Shown here in pieces: positions 61,499-64,000 of a stretch of DNA of 64,000 nt. Made by a program: the position numbers and the translations under genes. Origin of the DNA: Candidatus Endomicrobiellum meruensis (lineage in GTDB: Bacteria; Elusimicrobiota; Endomicrobiia; Endomicrobiales; Endomicrobiaceae). Each line of letters starts with the position of its first letter. Within the stretch, counting starts at the first letter, position 1. The stretch covers positions 24,642 to 88,641 of the forward strand of contig JAITDI010000017.1 of NCBI GenBank assembly GCA_031282625.1, written 5' to 3'. The notes under the pieces are model-generated. The model was not told the DNA's origin. It ran no database searches and saw only the letters and a list, made by a program, of their open reading frames with translations.

Positions 61499-63865
61499 AT
61501 GAAAATATCATATAACTTGCTAAAAGAATTTATTGATTTTGAAGCGAGACCTAGCGATCTCGCTTCAATTCTTACGTCTATCGGCATAGAGTCTTCTGTA
61601 ATTTTCCAAGACTGCGCTTGGACTGGTGTTGTGACAGCAAAGGTTTTAGACGTCCAAAAACATCCTGGAGCAGATAAACTTTCTTTGTGCAGACTAAGCG
61701 ATGGAAGTAATGAATATTTAATAGTTTGCGGAGCAAAAAATATTGCTTTAGGGCAAACTGTTCCTCTTGCAAAAATAGGTGCGGTTCTTCCGGGAAACTT
61801 TGAAATAAAGAAATCAAAGATAAGAGGCATTAATTCTGAAGGCATGATTTGCTCGGAAAAAGAACTTGGATTAAAAGAAGAGTCCGAAGGCATTTTTGTC
61901 CTTGACGAAAAAACAAAAATAGGACTCCCTCTTGAAAAAGTTCTGGATGGTATAGATTCTATTTTGGAAATAGAAATAACAGCTAATAGAGGCGATTGTT
62001 TAAGCCATTTAGGTATTGCCAGAGAAATTGGAGCTAAACTTCGCAAAGCTGTGTCTGTTCCGCAAGTAAAAGTTCTAAAAAAACTTCCAGTGTTAAACTG
62101 CATTGAAATAAAGTCCAATTTATGCAAGAGATATATAGGAAGTGTTATTTCGGGCGTTAAAGTTGGAGATTCACCGAAATGGCTTATAGACATTTTGGCA
62201 AAAAGCGGTATAAGGTCAATAAATAATATAGTTGACATAACAAACTTTGTTATGATTGAACTTGGACAACCTTTGCATGCTTTTGATCTAGCTAAACTTT
62301 CTTCAAAAAAAATTATCGTAAGAGAAGCTGCTAGCTTGGAAAAAATAACAGCTCTTGACGGAAAAGATTATAAATTAGAGTCAGGAATGCTTGTTATTGC
62401 CGATGAACAAAAACCTGTTGCTATAGCTGGAATTATGGGTGGAAAATTTTCGGGTGTTGATGATAAAACTGAAACGATTTTTCTTGAAAGCGCCATCTTT
62501 GACGCGTCTTCAATAAGGAAAACCTCAAAAAAATTAAATCTTTCGTCAGACTCCTCTTACAGATTTGAAAGAGGTTTGGGTTGGGATATAGCCGAACTTG
62601 CCGTATGGAGAGCGGCAAACCTTATAACTGAAATTGCATGCGGCAAGCAAGAAGCTCTGGAAGACTTGAATACTGTTAAATATGAAAAGACAAAAATAGC
62701 TTTGAGAGTTGAAAGAGTAAGCAAAATCTTGGGTTATGTTGTTGAAGAAGATGAAATAGGTGAAATTTTAAGATTCTTAGGCATAGATTTACAGCCAAGA
62801 GGCGAGATGATTCTTTGTACAATTCCGTCTTGGCGCAACGATATAAAAATTGAAGTTGATTTGATTGAAGAAATTGCAAGAATCAAAGGTTATAACGCTA
62901 TACCAACTTCAAAAACAAATACATATTACTCCTATACGCCAAATAATTCATTTCTTTCATCTATAGTTGAAGAATTTAGAACTAAACTGAAAGGTCTTGG
63001 TTTTAGCGAGGCTTTGAATTGTAGTTTTTTAGAAGTTTCAGAGCTTGAAAAATTTGGATTAAAATATTACTACAAAATAGCAAATCCAATGTCTAAGGAA
63101 AACGAGGTTTTAAGATCGTCATTGCTTCCATGTCTATTTAAGAATTTAATACTCAATATAAGCCAAGGCTCTGAAAGTGTATCGTTGTTTGAGCACGGCA
63201 AAATCTTTGCAGAGGTTGGGGAAAGAAAAGCTTTTTCTGCCATAATGTACGGTAGAGTTTGGCGTGAGTGGTGGAAATGGGCTGAGCAAAAAGTAAATCC
63301 TAAATTTGATTTTTATTTTGGCGGTGGTATAATAAAAAATATTTTGCCGTCAGAAGAGTTTATGATAGCTGAAAACTTAACTCCTTCAAGTTATTTTCAT
63401 ATAGGAAAAACTGCGGCTATTCTTTTTAGAGGCAAAGTAATAGGACAATTTGGCATTTTAAAGCCTTCGCTTACAAGCGATATTAAAGATGAAGTTTTTT
63501 ACTTTGAAATGAATTTGGAGACTGTTGAAAATATATGTGTCAAAAAAAGCGCTTTTTATAAAGCGTACTCAAAATTTCCTATAGTAAAGAGGGATATTTC
63601 CGTAACTGCAGATAAGTCTCTACAGTTTGCAGAAATAGAAAAAGTTGTAAAAGCCATCATGAAATCCGGTGGTATCTTGAAAGATTATTCGCTGTTTTCT
63701 GTGTACAATGACGAAACTAAATTGGGTGATGGAAAAATAAGCTATTCTTTCAGATTGTCGTATAGAAATGACGAAAAAACATTAAGCGATAAAGAAGTAA
63801 ACGACGATGTCGCAATTCTCTTAAATAAACTAGATTCCGACTTGAACGTTAAGTTGAGGCAATAG
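61499..63865 (+). CDS. pheT: Phenylalanyl-tRNA synthetase beta subunit
   Basis: The 788-residue beta subunit binds tRNA-Phe and edits mischarged Tyr. Domains in order are the N-terminal KISYNLLKEFIDF, a tRNA-binding OB fold (about 40-150, VVTAKVLDVQKHPGADKLS and VCGAKNIALGQTVPLA), the B3/B4 editing region (about 200-390, NNIVDITNFVMIELGQPLHAFD), the B5 domain (about 398-470), a catalytic-like domain, and the C-terminal FDX-ACB anticodon-binding domain (about 695-788, FPIVKRDISVTAD). It follows pheS by 10 bases. Confidence 0.97.
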   Translation: MKISYNLLKEFIDFEARPSDLASILTSIGIESSVIFQDCAWTGVVTAKVLDVQKHPGADKLSLCRLSDGSNEYLIVCGAKNIALGQTVPLAKIGAVLPGNFEIKKSKIRGINSEGMICSEKELGLKEESEGIFVLDEKTKIGLPLEKVLDGIDSILEIEITANRGDCLSHLGIAREIGAKLRKAVSVPQVKVLKKLPVLNCIEIKSNLCKRYIGSVISGVKVGDSPKWLIDILAKSGIRSINNIVDITNFVMIELGQPLHAFDLAKLSSKKIIVREAASLEKITALDGKDYKLESGMLVIADEQKPVAIAGIMGGKFSGVDDKTETIFLESAIFDASSIRKTSKKLNLSSDSSYRFERGLGWDIAELAVWRAANLITEIACGKQEALEDLNTVKYEKTKIALRVERVSKILGYVVEEDEIGEILRFLGIDLQPRGEMILCTIPSWRNDIKIEVDLIEEIARIKGYNAIPTSKTNTYYSYTPNNSFLSSIVEEFRTKLKGLGFSEALNCSFLEVSELEKFGLKYYYKIANPMSKENEVLRSSLLPCLFKNLILNISQGSESVSLFEHGKIFAEVGERKAFSAIMYGRVWREWWKWAEQKVNPKFDFYFGGGIIKNILPSEEFMIAENLTPSSYFHIGKTAAILFRGKVIGQFGILKPSLTSDIKDEVFYFEMNLETVENICVKKSAFYKAYSKFPIVKRDISVTADKSLQFAEIEKVVKAIMKSGGILKDYSLFSVYNDETKLGDGKISYSFRLSYRNDEKTLSDKEVNDDVAILLNKLDSDLNVKLRQ

Positions 63866-63898
63866 CTATTTGAGCAATTTGCTGTCATAAATATTCCG

Positions 63899-63946
63899 CT
63901 TGGAAACTACGGGCGTGAGCCCGTAGAGGAAACAAACTCCCAAGAC
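63899..63946 (+). ncRNA. Stable hairpin downstream of pheT, possible structured RNA or terminator
   Basis: CTACGGGC-GTGA-GCCCGTAG forms a perfect 8-bp GC-rich stem with a GNRA-type tetraloop, enclosed by an outer helix CTTGG / CCAAG and asymmetric purine-rich bulges. It is followed by ACTTGTTTTT. It could be a terminator for pheST or the tip of a small RNA gene. I did not recognise an Rfam family with confidence. Confidence 0.4.
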
Positions 63947-63978
63947 TTGTTTTTCCGTAAGTATGTTAAAATAGACGA

Positions 63979-64000
63979 ATGCAAAAAAGGAAACAAGCTC
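63979..64000 (+). CDS. Possible start of next gene (cut by window end)
   Basis: An ATG at 63979 opens a basic frame (MQKRKQ) that runs off the window. An extended -10 box (TGTTAAAAT, TAAAAT at 63967-63972) ends 6 nt before it, the same leaderless spacing seen at 2081, 3987 and 39681. Seven codons are too few for identification. Confidence 0.3.

Noticed and set aside
1..64000. Reassignment of TGA to tryptophan in the whole genome
   Set aside because: Conserved genes such as plsX, fabD and the WecA-like gene end with TGA at the expected C-terminus.
1..64000. CRISPR arrays, prophage genes or complete insertion sequences
   Set aside because: No regularly spaced repeats, phage structural genes or transposase genes were seen on either strand.

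Overview
The window is AT-rich bacterial chromosome. It carries almost complete housekeeping operons mixed with a few decayed accessory genes. The gene set points to an anaerobic, fermentative, Gram-negative bacterium: AdhE, acetate kinase, an [FeFe]-hydrogenase, an acyl-CoA dehydrogenase with EtfBA, a lipid A-type acyltransferase, a MurE with the meso-diaminopimelate signature DNPR, and an RND efflux pump. The combination of gene content, base composition, pilin-like proteins and scattered pseudogenes is what I would expect of the Elusimicrobiota, most likely the termite-gut Endomicrobium lineage. That assignment is inference from memory and was not tested by a search.

Layout. 1-2033 is the 3' part of a frameshifted RND pump gene. 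2081-3667 encodes a secreted protein with a glucodextranase-type C-terminal domain. 3987-10505 runs from coaD through a pseudopilin and prepilin peptidase to a surface-polysaccharide set (O-antigen ligase-like, flippase-like, WecA-like and FAD-dependent proteins). 10506-11935 is gene-poor and degraded, with a small minus-strand ORF and a His-rich exported ORF broken by TGA. 11936-19832 is ackA followed by the lipid operon yceD-rpmF-plsX-fabH-fabD-fabG-acpP-fabF-rnc. 19911-27485 is a redox block: acyl-CoA dehydrogenase, etfB, etfA, adhE and [FeFe]-hydrogenase, closed by a strong terminator. 27602-30932 holds three genes (extended SDR, serine palmitoyltransferase-type enzyme, GNAT-like protein) that together look like a bacterial ceramide pathway. 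31016-37115 holds two small unknown genes, smc, a DUF362-ferredoxin protein and an LpxL-type acyltransferase. 37209-41578 is an accessory island between and after two tRNA genes: a Cys-rich exported ORF broken by TGA, a lipoprotein with an internal duplication, and an EcoRV-like restriction endonuclease beside a methyltransferase gene broken by TAA. 41806-42863 is a zinc-ribbon protein gene followed at once by RNase P RNA. 43256-56574 is the division and cell-wall cluster (rsmH, ftsL, ftsI, murE, murF, mraY, murD, ftsW, murG) followed by surE and uvrB. 56736-58148 is infC-rpmI-rplT with a structured leader, then a Ktr-type K+ uptake pair, a TPR protein and pheST.

How the parts fit. FabH/D/G/F, AcpP and PlsX make acyl chains and phospholipid precursors. 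The LpxL-like enzyme and the putative ceramide genes would draw on the same acyl-ACP or acyl-CoA pool. AdhE, AckA, Bcd-EtfAB and the hydrogenase would dispose of reducing equivalents during fermentation. The WecA-to-ligase genes would build a surface glycan on undecaprenyl phosphate.

Most notable observations: the candidate sphingolipid cluster; an intact EcoRV-like nuclease beside a nonsense-interrupted methylase; two small exported Cys-containing ORFs that each stay open across an in-frame TGA; several genes whose -10 box lies only 6-8 nt from the ATG (apparently leaderless mRNAs); a dispersed repeat of about 135 bp in front of both coaD and infC; and a terminator-like attenuator in the infC leader.
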